Below, in pieces: positions 42,002 through 50,414 of a DNA stretch of 64,000 nucleotides. The position numbers were made by a program, and so were the translations under genes. Where the stretch lies: NCBI GenBank assembly GCA_963774555.1, contig CAVZFL010000002.1, forward strand, positions 620,001-684,000, written 5' to 3'. Source of the stretch: VRUE01 sp963774555 (GTDB lineage Bacteria; Actinomycetota; Thermoleophilia; Solirubrobacterales; 70-9). Position 1 is the first letter of the stretch. The number at the start of each line of letters is the position of its first letter. The notes under the pieces are model-generated. The model was not told the DNA's origin. It searched no databases and worked only from the letters and a program-made list of their open reading frames with translations.

Positions 42002-42378
42002 GGGTTGACGGTCAGTTGAATGATCTGTTCCTTGCGGCCCTCGAGCTCGGCCTCGAACACACCTTCGATCGAAGCCGGGAAATCGAAGCTGATCGAGCCA
42101 CCGGCCTTGACGTCTTTCATGATGTCGTAGCCGTGAACGTGGACCTCGTCGCTGACGTCGGAGTCGACGACGAAGTGAATCCGTTCTCCCTTGTTGTAGG
42201 TGAGGTCCCGGATCCCACCGACGGGTTTGCCGTTCTTGATCACGATCGTCGGCACTTTGCCGCTCGCGTTGCTGGTCTTGCCGCTGCCGCTGTTGTCGTC
42301 CTTCAACACGACGAGCAGCACGATCGCCGCCACCACCACAACTGCGCCGACTGCGGCGCGCACGCCATTTGAATTCAT
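41998..42378 (-). CDS. Membrane-anchored cupredoxin-like protein
   Basis: A 126-residue protein. The N-terminal anchor or signal (about 8-26) is followed by a Ser/Gly linker and a cupredoxin-like beta domain (GKPVGGIRDLTYNKGERIHF, DEVHVHGYDIMKDVKAGGSI, GVFEAELEGRKEQIIQLTV). HVHGYD could provide a metal ligand, but the usual Cys ligand is missing, so copper binding is uncertain. AAGGAG precedes the ATG by 7 nt. It is coupled to the polytopic membrane gene. Confidence 0.75.
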   Translation of the reverse strand: MNSNGVRAAVGAVVVVAAIVLLVVLKDDNSGSGKTSNASGKVPTIVIKNGKPVGGIRDLTYNKGERIHFVVDSDVSDEVHVHGYDIMKDVKAGGSISFDFPASIEGVFEAELEGRKEQIIQLTVNP

Positions 42379-42435
42379 CGTTCGCTCCTTGGCTCGTGGC
42401 GCGGCAAATGACCGCGCCGGACAGTTCGGATCGAG

Positions 42436-42675
42436 CTACGGAACGAGCGGCGGCGGCCGCTGAGCGAGGCTGCAGGCGATCAGCAGACCGCCGCTCGCCG
42501 CGCGGGTGCGGGGCGGCCTCGGAACCGCCTCCCTCCTCTTCGCCCGTCCCGGCTGCAGGGAGGCGCCGATCCGCTCGGCGATCCTGACGATGGTGCGGTA
42601 GCCGGGATAGTGACCGAGCAGGAGCGAGGCGAGCAGGGCCGCCAGCGGGAGGAGCGCGAGCAGGATCTCGGTCAT
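42436..42675 (-). CDS. Small membrane protein upstream of cupredoxin-like gene
   Basis: A 79-residue protein with one N-terminal hydrophobic segment (ILLALLPLAALLASLLLG), an amphipathic RTIVRIAERIGASL and a basic Pro/Arg-rich stretch, ending GLLIACSLAQRPPPLVP. Not recognised. Its position 57 nt upstream of the cupredoxin-like gene on the same strand suggests one operon. TAGTTT lies 9 nt before the ATG. Confidence 0.5.
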   Translation of the reverse strand: MTEILLALLPLAALLASLLLGHYPGYRTIVRIAERIGASLQPGRAKRREAVPRPPRTRAASGGLLIACSLAQRPPPLVP

Positions 42676-42731
42676 TGCTCGGGCAAACTATCGGAAAGTT
42701 TTAAGCGTTCCTAAGGGAATAGCTTTCGGCG

Positions 42732-43523
42732 ATGCGCCCGCAGCGCGACAACATCGCCGCGCCGGACCTGCCCGCCGGGATCGCCTGGGTCGGCGAGGCG
42801 CCGCAGTCGATGCCGGCGCTGACGGCGGCAGGCCCGGTGCTGGTCCACTTCTTCGACTACGCCCAGCTCAACAGCGTGCGCACGCTCCCCTACGTGACCG
42901 AGTGGGACCGTCGCTACCGCGAGGCGGGCCTGGCAACGATCGGGGTCCAGGCGCCGCGCTTCCCCTTCGGCGCGGACCCCGAGATCGTCACTGCGGGGTT
43001 GGGGGCTCTCGAAGTCGACTTCCCGGTCGCGATCGACGCCGAGCGCGAGCTCTGGCTCGCCTACGGCTGTGAGGGATGGCCCAGCCTCTTCCTCTGGACG
43101 ACAGGCGGCGCGCTGAGCTGGTTCCACTTCGGCGAGGGCGAATACCTGGCCACCGAGATGGCGATCCAGGAGGAGCTGCGCGAGCTCGACGCCCTGCGCT
43201 CCCTGCCCGAGCCGATCGAGCCGCTGCGGCCCAGCGACGGTCCCGGCGTCAAGGTGATGCCGCCGACGGAGGAGGTCTTCCCCGAGGGCGGCGAGGTCGA
43301 GGTCGAGGTCGAGTACGCCGCGGGCGGCGCCTACGCGACCGTCGAGGGCGACGGCGAGTTGCAGATCGAAGTCGACGGAGAGCGACTAGCACCGATAGCC
43401 GTCAGCGAACCGGCCCTATTCGAGCTCACCCGACATCCACGACACGAGAGTCATGCGCTAACGCTCCAGGCCGATCCTGGGCTGCGCATCTGGTCCGTGA
43501 GCTTCGCCGCAGGTGTTCCGTAG
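42732..43523 (+). CDS. Thioredoxin-fold protein lacking the CxxC motif
   Basis: A 263-residue protein. The TlpA/DipZ-like fold is visible in PVLVHFFDYAQLNSVRTLPY, GLATIGVQAPRFPFGADPEI, FPVAIDAERELWLAYGCEGW and PSLFLW. The dithiol site is replaced by NSVR, so thiol-disulfide exchange is unlikely. A C-terminal beta domain of about 110 residues follows, as in DipZ-type proteins. There is no signal peptide. TAGCTT (42720-42725) lies exactly 6 nt before the ATG. It converges on ispH across a long palindrome. Confidence 0.75.
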   Translation: MRPQRDNIAAPDLPAGIAWVGEAPQSMPALTAAGPVLVHFFDYAQLNSVRTLPYVTEWDRRYREAGLATIGVQAPRFPFGADPEIVTAGLGALEVDFPVAIDAERELWLAYGCEGWPSLFLWTTGGALSWFHFGEGEYLATEMAIQEELRELDALRSLPEPIEPLRPSDGPGVKVMPPTEEVFPEGGEVEVEVEYAAGGAYATVEGDGELQIEVDGERLAPIAVSEPALFELTRHPRHESHALTLQADPGLRIWSVSFAAGVP

Positions 43524-43616
43524 CGGGAGGGGCAGGGCCTCTCCGACGGGCGGATACTCAAAATGCCGGCCTAATTAGGCCGGCATTTGTCCGGCGGAGA
43601 GGCCCTGCCCCTCCCG
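43524..43616. repeat. 93-nt palindromic element between convergent genes
   Basis: A 22-nt outer arm (43524-43545, starting CGGGAGGGGCAGGG) pairs perfectly with 43595-43616. Inside is a perfect 28-nt palindrome (43561-43588: AAATGCCGGCCTAA and its complement). The right arm encodes the end of IspH. It probably terminates both genes. Confidence 0.9.
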
Positions 43617-44576
43617 TACCGCCAACTCCTCGCGGATCTCCCGCGGCAGCATGAAGCGCACGTCCTCGTGGACGGTGCGCAGCTCCGAAACGTCGGTCGC
43701 CCCGCGTTCCCGGAACAGCTCGACCAGGCGCTCGACCAGCTCCTCCGGGGCGCTGGCGCCGGAGGTAATGCCGACTGTCTCCACGTCCTCAAGCCACTCC
43801 TCCTGAACCTGGGTGTGGTTGTCGATCAGGTGGGAGGCGGCGCCGTGCTCGCGCGCGACCTCGACCAGGCGATTGGAGTTGGACGAGTTGGTCGAGCCGA
43901 TCACCAGCACCAGCTCGCACTCGCGGGCCAGCTGCTTGACCGCGATCTGGCGGTTTGTCGTGGCGTAACAGATGTCGTCGGACTTGGAGCTGACGATGGC
44001 GGGGAACTTGGCCCGCAGGGCGGCGATCACCTCGGCCGTCTCATCGACCGAGAGGGTGGTTTGGGTGATGAAGGCGACCTTGGCCGGATCTGGAACCTCG
44101 AGGGTCTCCACTTCGTCGGCGGTTTCGATCAGGACGATGCTCTCCGGTGCCTCGCCGGTGGTCCCTTCGACCTCCTCGTGACCCTGGTGGCCGATCATCA
44201 CGATCGTGTAGCCCTCGGCGGCGAAGCGCCGGGCGGAGACGTGAACCTTGGTCACCAGCGGACAGGTGGCGTCAATCGTCTGCAGGCGCCGGGCGGCGGC
44301 GTTCTCGTGCACGGCGGGGGCGACCCCGTGGGCGGAGAAGACCACCATCTCCCCCTCCGGCACCTCGGTCTCCTCCTCGACGAAGATCGCGCCGCGCTCG
44401 GCCAGCTCCTCGACCACGTGCTTGTTGTGGACGATCTCCTTGCGCACGTAGACCGGCGCGCCGTGGAGCTCGAGGGCGCGCTCGACCGTCTGCACGGCGC
44501 GGTCGACGCCGGCGCAGTAACCGCGCGGAGCGGCGAGCAAGACCCGTTTCGGGGCCGCTGCGGCAAGGGAGGTCAC
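43575..44576 (-). CDS. ispH: 4-hydroxy-3-methylbut-2-enyl diphosphate reductase
   Basis: A 333-residue IspH/LytB, the last step of the MEP isoprenoid pathway, with the three cluster cysteines in APRGYCAGV, DATCPLVTKVH and ICYATTNRQ, and the substrate motif GSTNSSNSNRL. I choose GTG 44576, since TACCCT (44583-44588) lies exactly 6 nt upstream; the frame is open to a TTG at 44609, which overlaps the divergent gene. Its last residues are written in the arm of the 93-nt palindrome. Fe-S dependence links it loosely to the SUF genes upstream. Confidence 0.96.
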   Translation of the reverse strand: MTSLAAAAPKRVLLAAPRGYCAGVDRAVQTVERALELHGAPVYVRKEIVHNKHVVEELAERGAIFVEEETEVPEGEMVVFSAHGVAPAVHENAAARRLQTIDATCPLVTKVHVSARRFAAEGYTIVMIGHQGHEEVEGTTGEAPESIVLIETADEVETLEVPDPAKVAFITQTTLSVDETAEVIAALRAKFPAIVSSKSDDICYATTNRQIAVKQLARECELVLVIGSTNSSNSNRLVEVAREHGAASHLIDNHTQVQEEWLEDVETVGITSGASAPEELVERLVELFRERGATDVSELRTVHEDVRFMLPREIREELAVREGQGLSAGQMPA

Positions 44577-44602
44577 AGGAGCAGGGTAGCTAGCCTTGGG
44601 CA

Positions 44603-46015
44603 ATGGCAACGCAAGGACGCCACCTGGACCGGCTGACCGCAGTCGACGCCTCGTTCCTCACCAACGAGACCTCGGCCAGTCACATGCACGTCGGCGCGAT
44701 CCTGATCTTCGAGGGGCCGCCGCCCAAGTACGTCGACCTGGTCGAGCACGTGCGCAGCCGGCTCAACCAGGTGCCGCGCTTCCGCCAGCGCCTGGTCGTG
44801 CCCCCGCTGGAGGCCGGGCGGCCGCTCTGGGCCGACGACGTCAACTTCAACCTGACCTACCACATCCGTCACACCGCGCTGCCCGAGCCGGGCGGCGAGC
44901 AGCAGCTCAAGCGCCTCGCCGGCCGCGTCTTCTCGCAGCAGCTCGACCGCTCCAAGCCGCTCTGGGAGCTGTGGCTGGTGCAGGGGCTGGAGCGCGACCG
45001 CTTCGCCCTGCTGACCAAGACGCACCACGCGATGGTCGACGGCATCTCCGGCGTCGACATCGGCACCGTGCTGTTCGACCTCGAGCCGGTGCCCGAGCCG
45101 GCCTCCAGCGACGACGGCTGGGTGCCGCAGCGCGAGCCGACCACGGCCGAGCTGGTCGCCCGCGGGGCGGTCGACGCGGCGGTGGCGCCGGCGAAGCTGG
45201 TCGAGCGCGCGGCCGCGGCGGTGCGCCACCCCGAGACGGCGGCGCGGCGGCTGGGCGAGGCGCTGGAGGGCGTCGGCGAGGTGCTCGGCGCCTTCGCCGA
45301 CCCCGCACCCGACGTGCCGCTCAACCAGAAGATCGGCCCGCACCGTCGCTTCACCTGGGCGCGCTCGGAGCTGGCGACCTTCAAGCGGATCAAGGACTCG
45401 CTCGGCGGCACCGTCAACGACGTCGTCCTGGCCGTCGTCACCGGGGCGCTGCGCGAGTGGCTGCACGGCCGCGGCATCCGCACCGAGGGGCTTGAGCTGC
45501 GGGCGCTGGTACCGGTCTCGATCCGCAGTGAGGACGAGCACGGCGACCTCGGCAACCGGATCGCGGCGATGCGCGGCCCGCTGCCCGTCTACGTCGAGGA
45601 CCCGGTGCGGCGGCTGCGGGTCGTCAGCGAGCAGATGGAGGGCGTGAAGCGCTCCAAGCAGGCGCTCGGCGCTGAAGTGATCTCGCGCTTCAACGACTTC
45701 GCCCCGCCGACCCTGCTGGCGCAGGCCTCGCGGATCAACTTCTCGACCCGGCTCTTTAACCTGATCGTGACCAACGTGCCCGGCCCGCAGCTGCCGCTCT
45801 ACGTACTCGGCCGCGAGCTGGAGGAGGTCTTCCCGGTCGCCTTCCTGCCCCAGAACCACGCCCTGGCGGTGGCGATCATGAGCTACAACGGCCGCGTCGG
45901 CTTCGGCCTGCTCGCCGACTACGACTCGCTGGAGGACGTCGAAGACTTCGCCGCGGGCCTCAACCGCTCGCTCGAGGAGCTCGAGGAAGCTGCCGCGGCG
46001 ACGACGCGCGCCTGA
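44603..46015 (+). CDS. Wax ester synthase/diacylglycerol acyltransferase
   Basis: A 470-residue WS/DGAT enzyme. It begins LDRLTAVDASFLTNETSASH and carries the active-site motif HHAMVDG (in LTKTHHAMVDGISG) and the later NDVVLAVVTGALREW and NRIAAMRGPLP blocks typical of the family. It makes storage lipids from acyl-CoA and alcohols or diacylglycerol at the membrane. TAGCCT (44591-44596) lies 6 nt before the ATG; the divergent ispH promoter is only a few bases away. Confidence 0.95.
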   Translation: MATQGRHLDRLTAVDASFLTNETSASHMHVGAILIFEGPPPKYVDLVEHVRSRLNQVPRFRQRLVVPPLEAGRPLWADDVNFNLTYHIRHTALPEPGGEQQLKRLAGRVFSQQLDRSKPLWELWLVQGLERDRFALLTKTHHAMVDGISGVDIGTVLFDLEPVPEPASSDDGWVPQREPTTAELVARGAVDAAVAPAKLVERAAAAVRHPETAARRLGEALEGVGEVLGAFADPAPDVPLNQKIGPHRRFTWARSELATFKRIKDSLGGTVNDVVLAVVTGALREWLHGRGIRTEGLELRALVPVSIRSEDEHGDLGNRIAAMRGPLPVYVEDPVRRLRVVSEQMEGVKRSKQALGAEVISRFNDFAPPTLLAQASRINFSTRLFNLIVTNVPGPQLPLYVLGRELEEVFPVAFLPQNHALAVAIMSYNGRVGFGLLADYDSLEDVEDFAAGLNRSLEELEEAAAATTRA

Positions 46016-46046
46016 GGCGGCGCCCGCCGGGAGCTAGGCTCCGTCC

Positions 46047-46523
46047 GTGGCAATCCTGGTCGCTCTCTTCATCGTCGTGCCGATCGTCGAGCTCTGGGTG
46101 ATCATCGAAATCGGCTCGCTGATCGGGGTCTGGCCGACCGTCGCCCTGCTGCTCGCCGACGCCGTGCTCGGCTCGCTGCTGCTGCGCCACCAGGGGCGCG
46201 GCGCCTGGCGCCGCTTCAACGCGGCGCTGGCGGAGGGGCGCTTCCCCGGCCGTGAGGTCGCCGATGGCCTGCTGATCGCGATCGGCGGCACCCTGCTGCT
46301 CACCCCGGGCTTCGTCACCGACATCTTCGGCCTGATCTTCCTGATCCCGCCGACGCGGGCGATCGTGCGAGCGCTGCTGCGGGGATATATGAGCCGGCGC
46401 CTGATCGTGATGGGCGCAGGCGGGGTCGGCGGAGCGGCGGGCAACGGATCGGCTGGCCCCGGATATGACTACGACGCGACCGCCGAGGAGATACCGCCCG
46501 AGGAGCCGCAGCTGCCGGGATGA
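46047..46523 (+). CDS. fxsA: FxsA family membrane protein
   Basis: A 158-residue protein with the FxsA pattern: hydrophobic segments with VPIVELWVIIEIGSLIGVWP, LLLRHQGRGAWRRFNAAL, GTLLLTPGFVTDIFGLIFLI and PPTRAIVRALLRGYMSRR. The cytoplasmic tail is acidic. The role is poorly defined; the E. coli homologue affects phage T7 exclusion. GTG start with TAGGCT (46035-46040) 6 nt upstream. Confidence 0.92.
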   Translation: MAILVALFIVVPIVELWVIIEIGSLIGVWPTVALLLADAVLGSLLLRHQGRGAWRRFNAALAEGRFPGREVADGLLIAIGGTLLLTPGFVTDIFGLIFLIPPTRAIVRALLRGYMSRRLIVMGAGGVGGAAGNGSAGPGYDYDATAEEIPPEEPQLPG

Positions 46524-46645
46524 GGCGCCCGGTACGCGGCCGGCGAATTGCGCCTACTGGTTCAAAGACGTTGTTTGCTGTTGTAACTTAAGCAACCATC
46601 TTTTTCGAGACGAGAGCGATCGCCCTTCCCGCCGTCGCGCTGACG

Positions 46646-47257
46646 ATGGTCGCGATCGGCATCGTCCTCACCGGGCAGACGGTGTCCGTGCCGCTGATCG
46701 TCGTCGGCTCGGGCATGTTCTTCATCGGCATGGTGATGCCGGCGCTGACCGAGTTCCAGGTCGGGCCGGCGGGATTCTCGGCAAAGCTGCGGGATCGGGA
46801 CCTGGACTTCCAGGCGGTGCTGGGACCCGAAGCCGAGCAGCTGGTTCGAACGGGAACCTGGCTCGCCGGCGATCCCCACGCCGGCCGCGATCTGGCCGAG
46901 CGCGCCCTGGTCGAGACCTACATGCGCTGGCCGCAGGAGAACGCGGGCGTGGGCGCCGCCAGCCCGACCAACGCCGTGCGGGAACGCATGGTCGAGCTGG
47001 CGCCACCGGCGCAGCCGGCGCCGGTCGCCCCCGCGCAGCAGGTGCAGGCCGGCACCGCCGGAGACCTGCTTTCGAAGCTGGTCACGATGCCGGTCGCCGA
47101 ACGGGCGGCGCTGGTCCTTCACCTGCTCGAAGGTCTCGACACCCAGACCGTCGCCACGATCACCGGGAGTGAGCCCGCCACGGTCGCGTTCGACGTCGCC
47201 CGCGGCGCCGCGAGCATCGTCGGCGGCGCCGCGGCGCCGCCCGAGGCCGCCTGGTGA
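46646..47257 (+). CDS. Membrane-anchored protein with sigma-70 region 4-like domain
   Basis: A 203-residue protein. The N-terminal hydrophobic segments (about 1-32) and a linker of about 100 residues are followed by MPVAERAALVLHLLEGLDTQ, then TVATITGSEPATVAFDVARG. These are laid out like the region-4 helix-turn-helix of ECF sigma factors (LPERxRxVLxLxxLEGLS, then HTH). No region 2 is present. Its TGA overlaps the GTG of the next gene (GTGA). The start is uncertain: ATG 46646 lies within the hydrophobic stretch, and no earlier standard start exists in frame. Confidence 0.6.
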   Translation: MVAIGIVLTGQTVSVPLIVVGSGMFFIGMVMPALTEFQVGPAGFSAKLRDRDLDFQAVLGPEAEQLVRTGTWLAGDPHAGRDLAERALVETYMRWPQENAGVGAASPTNAVRERMVELAPPAQPAPVAPAQQVQAGTAGDLLSKLVTMPVAERAALVLHLLEGLDTQTVATITGSEPATVAFDVARGAASIVGGAAAPPEAAW

Positions 47258-48003
47258 ACGACGTCGAACGGCTCGCAGAGGCGCTGCGACAGGCCAACGC
47301 GGAGCTGCAGGTCGACCCGGCGGAGCTTGCCGCCGCCATGCAACGCGGGCACCGCCGGCTCGTCTGGCGCCTGCTGCTGGTGGCGGTGCTGAGCGCGGTC
47401 GGCGCCGCGCTGCTGCTCAGCGGCAGCCTGGCCGCATCCGACGCAATCAAGGAACACCGGCACAGCTCGGCCAACGACAACGGCAAGCCGTCGAAAGCCA
47501 GCGGCGAAAAACGCCTCGAAGGGAACAACCAGAACGGCCCCGGCAACAGCACGGGCGGCAAGAACAACAGTGGCAGCAAAGATGAAAAACGGGACGAAAA
47601 GAAAAAGCAACCGGATCGCTCAGACCATGCGATCGGCGGTGGCACCGAAGCAAAAGTGGAAGAACTGCCGGAACTGGTCGTGACCGACGTGACAGCAACC
47701 GAAGTCGTCGTCAAGAACGAATCGTCCGTTGAAGCCGAACCTTTCTACGTGCTCGTGACCGTCACCGGTACGGAATTCGAAGAAAAAATCGAATTCGAAA
47801 AAGGCCTTGCCGGGGGGGAACCCTCGCGGAGGAAGCTCAAAGAAGAACCCCCGTGCAGCAGCGAAGCGCAGATCGTCGCCGTCGTCGACGCGGGGGAAGC
47901 GGTGACCGAGTCCGAAGACGACAACAACAAGACCGCGACGGACTGCAAGGAACTGCAGAGCGAAGAAGAAAAAGAAGTGGAACCGTCGAGCGCAGTCGAC
48001 TAG
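47254..48003 (+). CDS. Single-pass membrane protein with CARDB-like extracellular domain
   Basis: A 249-residue protein. The N-terminal cytoplasmic helix (DVERLAEALRQANAELQVDP) is followed by one membrane segment (about 38-60), a long low-complexity Asn/Gly/Lys linker and a CARDB-like domain (VTDVTATEVVVKNESSVEAE, DAGEAVTESEDDNNKTAT). Glutamate is written mostly as GAA in the second half, unlike neighbouring genes that use GAG, hinting at different origin or constraint. It is cotranslated with the sigma-region-4-like protein, so it may sense outside signals for it. Confidence 0.7.
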   Translation: MNDVERLAEALRQANAELQVDPAELAAAMQRGHRRLVWRLLLVAVLSAVGAALLLSGSLAASDAIKEHRHSSANDNGKPSKASGEKRLEGNNQNGPGNSTGGKNNSGSKDEKRDEKKKQPDRSDHAIGGGTEAKVEELPELVVTDVTATEVVVKNESSVEAEPFYVLVTVTGTEFEEKIEFEKGLAGGEPSRRKLKEEPPCSSEAQIVAVVDAGEAVTESEDDNNKTATDCKELQSEEEKEVEPSSAVD

Positions 48004-48797
48004 GAGGCGCGGCGGGCGATGTAGATCGCCTTGGTGTGCTGCTCGGGATCGAGCGGCTGTTTGGGGATGCCGTCGAGGCCGTGGCCGTAGACGTCGAGGC
48101 ACTCCAGGCCGGCGCGCCCCAGAGCGGCGCGGACCTCGGCTTCGGTGAAATGACGCTGGCGGTGGACGGACACCTCGCCATCGAGCGGCTCTCCGTCCTC
48201 GCCCTGCACCTCGAGGCGCGCTTCGCAGACCGAGCCGGGAGCCACGTCGGCCGGAGACATGCCGCGCCAGACGATGCGCCTGCCGTCCCGTTCGACAACC
48301 GTGGTCTCGACATAAAAGGTGCGATAGGCGGGCATCTCGTTGACGTCGAACAGAAGTAGCCCGGCCTCGGCGAGATTGTCGCCCATGCCGCGCAGCGCCC
48401 GCTCCAGTTCCTCCGGGCTCAGCAGGTAGTTGATCGCGTCATCGAGCGCCCAGACGAGGTCGAACTCGCCGAGCTTCGGCAGCTCGCGCATGTCGGCTAC
48501 CGACAGCTCGACCGCGTCGCCCGCCTTCTCCGCGGCGAGAGCCACCATGGCGGGAGAGAGGTCGCAACCGGTGACCTGCCAGCCGCGCGGCAGCATCGGC
48601 AGGAAGCTCTTGCCGGTCCCACAGGCAACGTCGAGCAGGCGCCGCCCGGTCAGCCCGTGCGGCTCGAGGATCTTCAGCAGGTCGGTCAGCCAGCCCTCGT
48701 AGTCGTGGTGGGCCGTGAAGTCGTCGTAGGCGGAGGCCATCGCCTGATAGGCCCGCAGCGCCCCATCCCCCTGCGAGCCCGCAATCGTGGCAGTCAT
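48000..48797 (-). CDS. Class I SAM-dependent methyltransferase
   Basis: A 265-residue enzyme with motif I LLDVACGTGKSFLPML, motif II GCDLSPAMVALAAEKA and FDLVWALDDAINYLL. The C-terminal beta-sheet region (GEVSVHRQRHFTEAEVRAAL) is typical of small-molecule methyltransferases. The substrate is unknown. Its stop overlaps the stop of the converging CARDB gene by 4 nt. Confidence 0.92.
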   Translation of the reverse strand: MTATIAGSQGDGALRAYQAMASAYDDFTAHHDYEGWLTDLLKILEPHGLTGRRLLDVACGTGKSFLPMLPRGWQVTGCDLSPAMVALAAEKAGDAVELSVADMRELPKLGEFDLVWALDDAINYLLSPEELERALRGMGDNLAEAGLLLFDVNEMPAYRTFYVETTVVERDGRRIVWRGMSPADVAPGSVCEARLEVQGEDGEPLDGEVSVHRQRHFTEAEVRAALGRAGLECLDVYGHGLDGIPKQPLDPEQHTKAIYIARRAS

Positions 48798-48830
48798 GCG
48801 CAGAAGACCGACTATTACTCAAGAAGAGTT

Positions 48831-48998
48831 TCAGCAATGGCCCTGGCCGGCCGAGCTCGACGCGAAAAGGTCGCAGACGCCGAGGGTGTCGCAGCCGCAG
48901 CCGCAGCTGCTCGTGGGCCGGCGCTGACCACCGACCCGCTGCGGCTCGGCGAGCAGGCCCCGGCGCTCGTAGAAGCGGATCGCCGAGACGTTGATTTG
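48831..48998 (-). pseudogene. SoxR-like MerR regulator remnant with internal deletion
   Basis: In one minus-strand frame, QINVSAIRFYERRGLLAEPQ and RVGGQRR (the second half of a MerR helix-turn-helix and wing) run directly into PTSSCGCDTLGVCDLFASS and GQGHC before a stop at 48831. The Cys pattern CxCx5C resembles the [2Fe-2S] ligand segment of SoxR. The N-terminal helix, the dimerisation helix and any start codon are missing. The rest of 48798-49103 shows no other coding signal. Confidence 0.6.
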
Positions 48999-49103
48999 AC
49001 AAACGACACTCCAATCGCCTGCTCACTGAACACCGGCGACCTCGAGCAGGGCTCAAAATGCCTTTGGGTCATCATGCATTTTTCTCTGCACGTTCCGGGA
49101 CGA

Positions 49104-50414
49104 CTATCGCCGGGGAAGATCCAAGCGATGAGCACTACCGATCCGCTTGATCTCATCTCCGGGAATACCGGAGGCCTTGGCATGAGCTGGCCACTCCGTG
49201 ACCGCGCTTCGCACCTGATCGAGGATTGCAGTGGCGCGGCCGCGCTTCAGCGACACCGACTCAGCGCAGCGCTCGAAGTCAGCGACGGTGAAGCCGTCGC
49301 GCTTGCCGTTGAGAGTCATCTGATGCTGGGCGGTCCAGTCCCCGTCAGGTCTGTAAGCGAAGGTCATATCGAAGGCAGGCGAGAGCGACCAGCCCCCCGC
49401 TTTGTCCATTAGGAAAGCGATGTTTTTGACATGGTCGTCCTGGTTTCGGGCGATCACGTTGAATGCCATTCGCCGGAACTGCTGCTCAACTGCCTCGATC
49501 CCGAGTCCGAGCTCGCGGATCACCCTCATCGCCTGCTCATAGGAATGCGCACCGGCCTCGTTGAAGTCGTAGTGGGCCAACGCGGCAAGCGATTGCTGGT
49601 GCAACCTCAGGTTCCCCCTCGGCCGATCGAAGCGCCTGGTCATGAAGTGGCGCCGGCCGTTCTCCTCGAGCAGACGACACTCCGTCATCTCAATGCCCGC
49701 CTGGCCGGCCATCTTCGAGTAGGCATACTCGATTGCGCCGAAGCCTTCGGGGTCTTCGAATTGCTCTTTGTCGCGATTGCCCTCAACCCCGTCGAACTTC
49801 AGCAGCCAGTGGTCGAACCCCGATGGCGCATCGACCTGTCCGGAGCGAATCTCATTCGTCTTCGGGTTCAAGGCAATCACCGCCTTGGCCCTTGCGCCAC
49901 CAGCCGACATGCCTACGCTGAGGATCTCGAGCAACCCGTCTTCCTCGTGGCCCTGCTCGATCGACGTAATGAAGCGATCGCGCTCGGTGAGGATCTCTGA
50001 AGCCAGCTGGACCAAGGCATCGATTCTGATGTTCTCGGGCGGTGCGTTATCGGGGCCGGAGGGCGGACGGAACTGCAGCGCACCCATCCCCCTGGTGCCG
50101 ATGTAACAGAGCCGGTCAACCGCGTTGACGCTCTCCGGCGGGCGTCCTTGGGCGGCAAGCCAGGTGTCGATCAGAGCGTTGCCGAATTTGTCGGGCAGCG
50201 AGTCCGCAAGCAGACCCGGCAACCCCCTGAAGGATCTGGGCGAGAGCGCCGGGAACGAGTAGACGCCGCCGCGCAGGGGCATCCTCAACGGTGAGACCTG
50301 GATTGCGCTTCGCACAAACTCCGGTTCATACTCAAAGGCGGCGACCGCGCTGCCCGCAGGCATCAGCGCAGCACCGATTTTCCGGCCCCATAGATAAACC
50401 TCGGTCTCGCTCAT
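49104..50414 (-). CDS. hipA: HipA-family serine/threonine kinase toxin
   Basis: A 436-residue HipA-like protein with the N-terminal subdomain 1 (VYLWGRKIGAALMPAG), the couple_hipA region GLLADSLPDKFGNALIDTW, the P-loop-like SVGMSAGGARAKAVIAL, catalytic N324-x-x-D327 in RNQDDHVKN and the DFG-like D349 in SPAFDMTF. The kinase core looks intact. HipA kinases phosphorylate aminoacyl-tRNA synthetases to slow growth. ATGA overlap with hipB. It lies just outside the left end of the integrated element. Confidence 0.94.
   Translation of the reverse strand: MSETEVYLWGRKIGAALMPAGSAVAAFEYEPEFVRSAIQVSPLRMPLRGGVYSFPALSPRSFRGLPGLLADSLPDKFGNALIDTWLAAQGRPPESVNAVDRLCYIGTRGMGALQFRPPSGPDNAPPENIRIDALVQLASEILTERDRFITSIEQGHEEDGLLEILSVGMSAGGARAKAVIALNPKTNEIRSGQVDAPSGFDHWLLKFDGVEGNRDKEQFEDPEGFGAIEYAYSKMAGQAGIEMTECRLLEENGRRHFMTRRFDRPRGNLRLHQQSLAALAHYDFNEAGAHSYEQAMRVIRELGLGIEAVEQQFRRMAFNVIARNQDDHVKNIAFLMDKAGGWSLSPAFDMTFAYRPDGDWTAQHQMTLNGKRDGFTVADFERCAESVSLKRGRATAILDQVRSAVTEWPAHAKASGIPGDEIKRIGSAHRLDLPRR

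Noticed and set aside
44573..45859. 428-codon minus-strand open frame
   Set aside because: Antisense to the wax ester synthase gene with its HHxxxDG motif.
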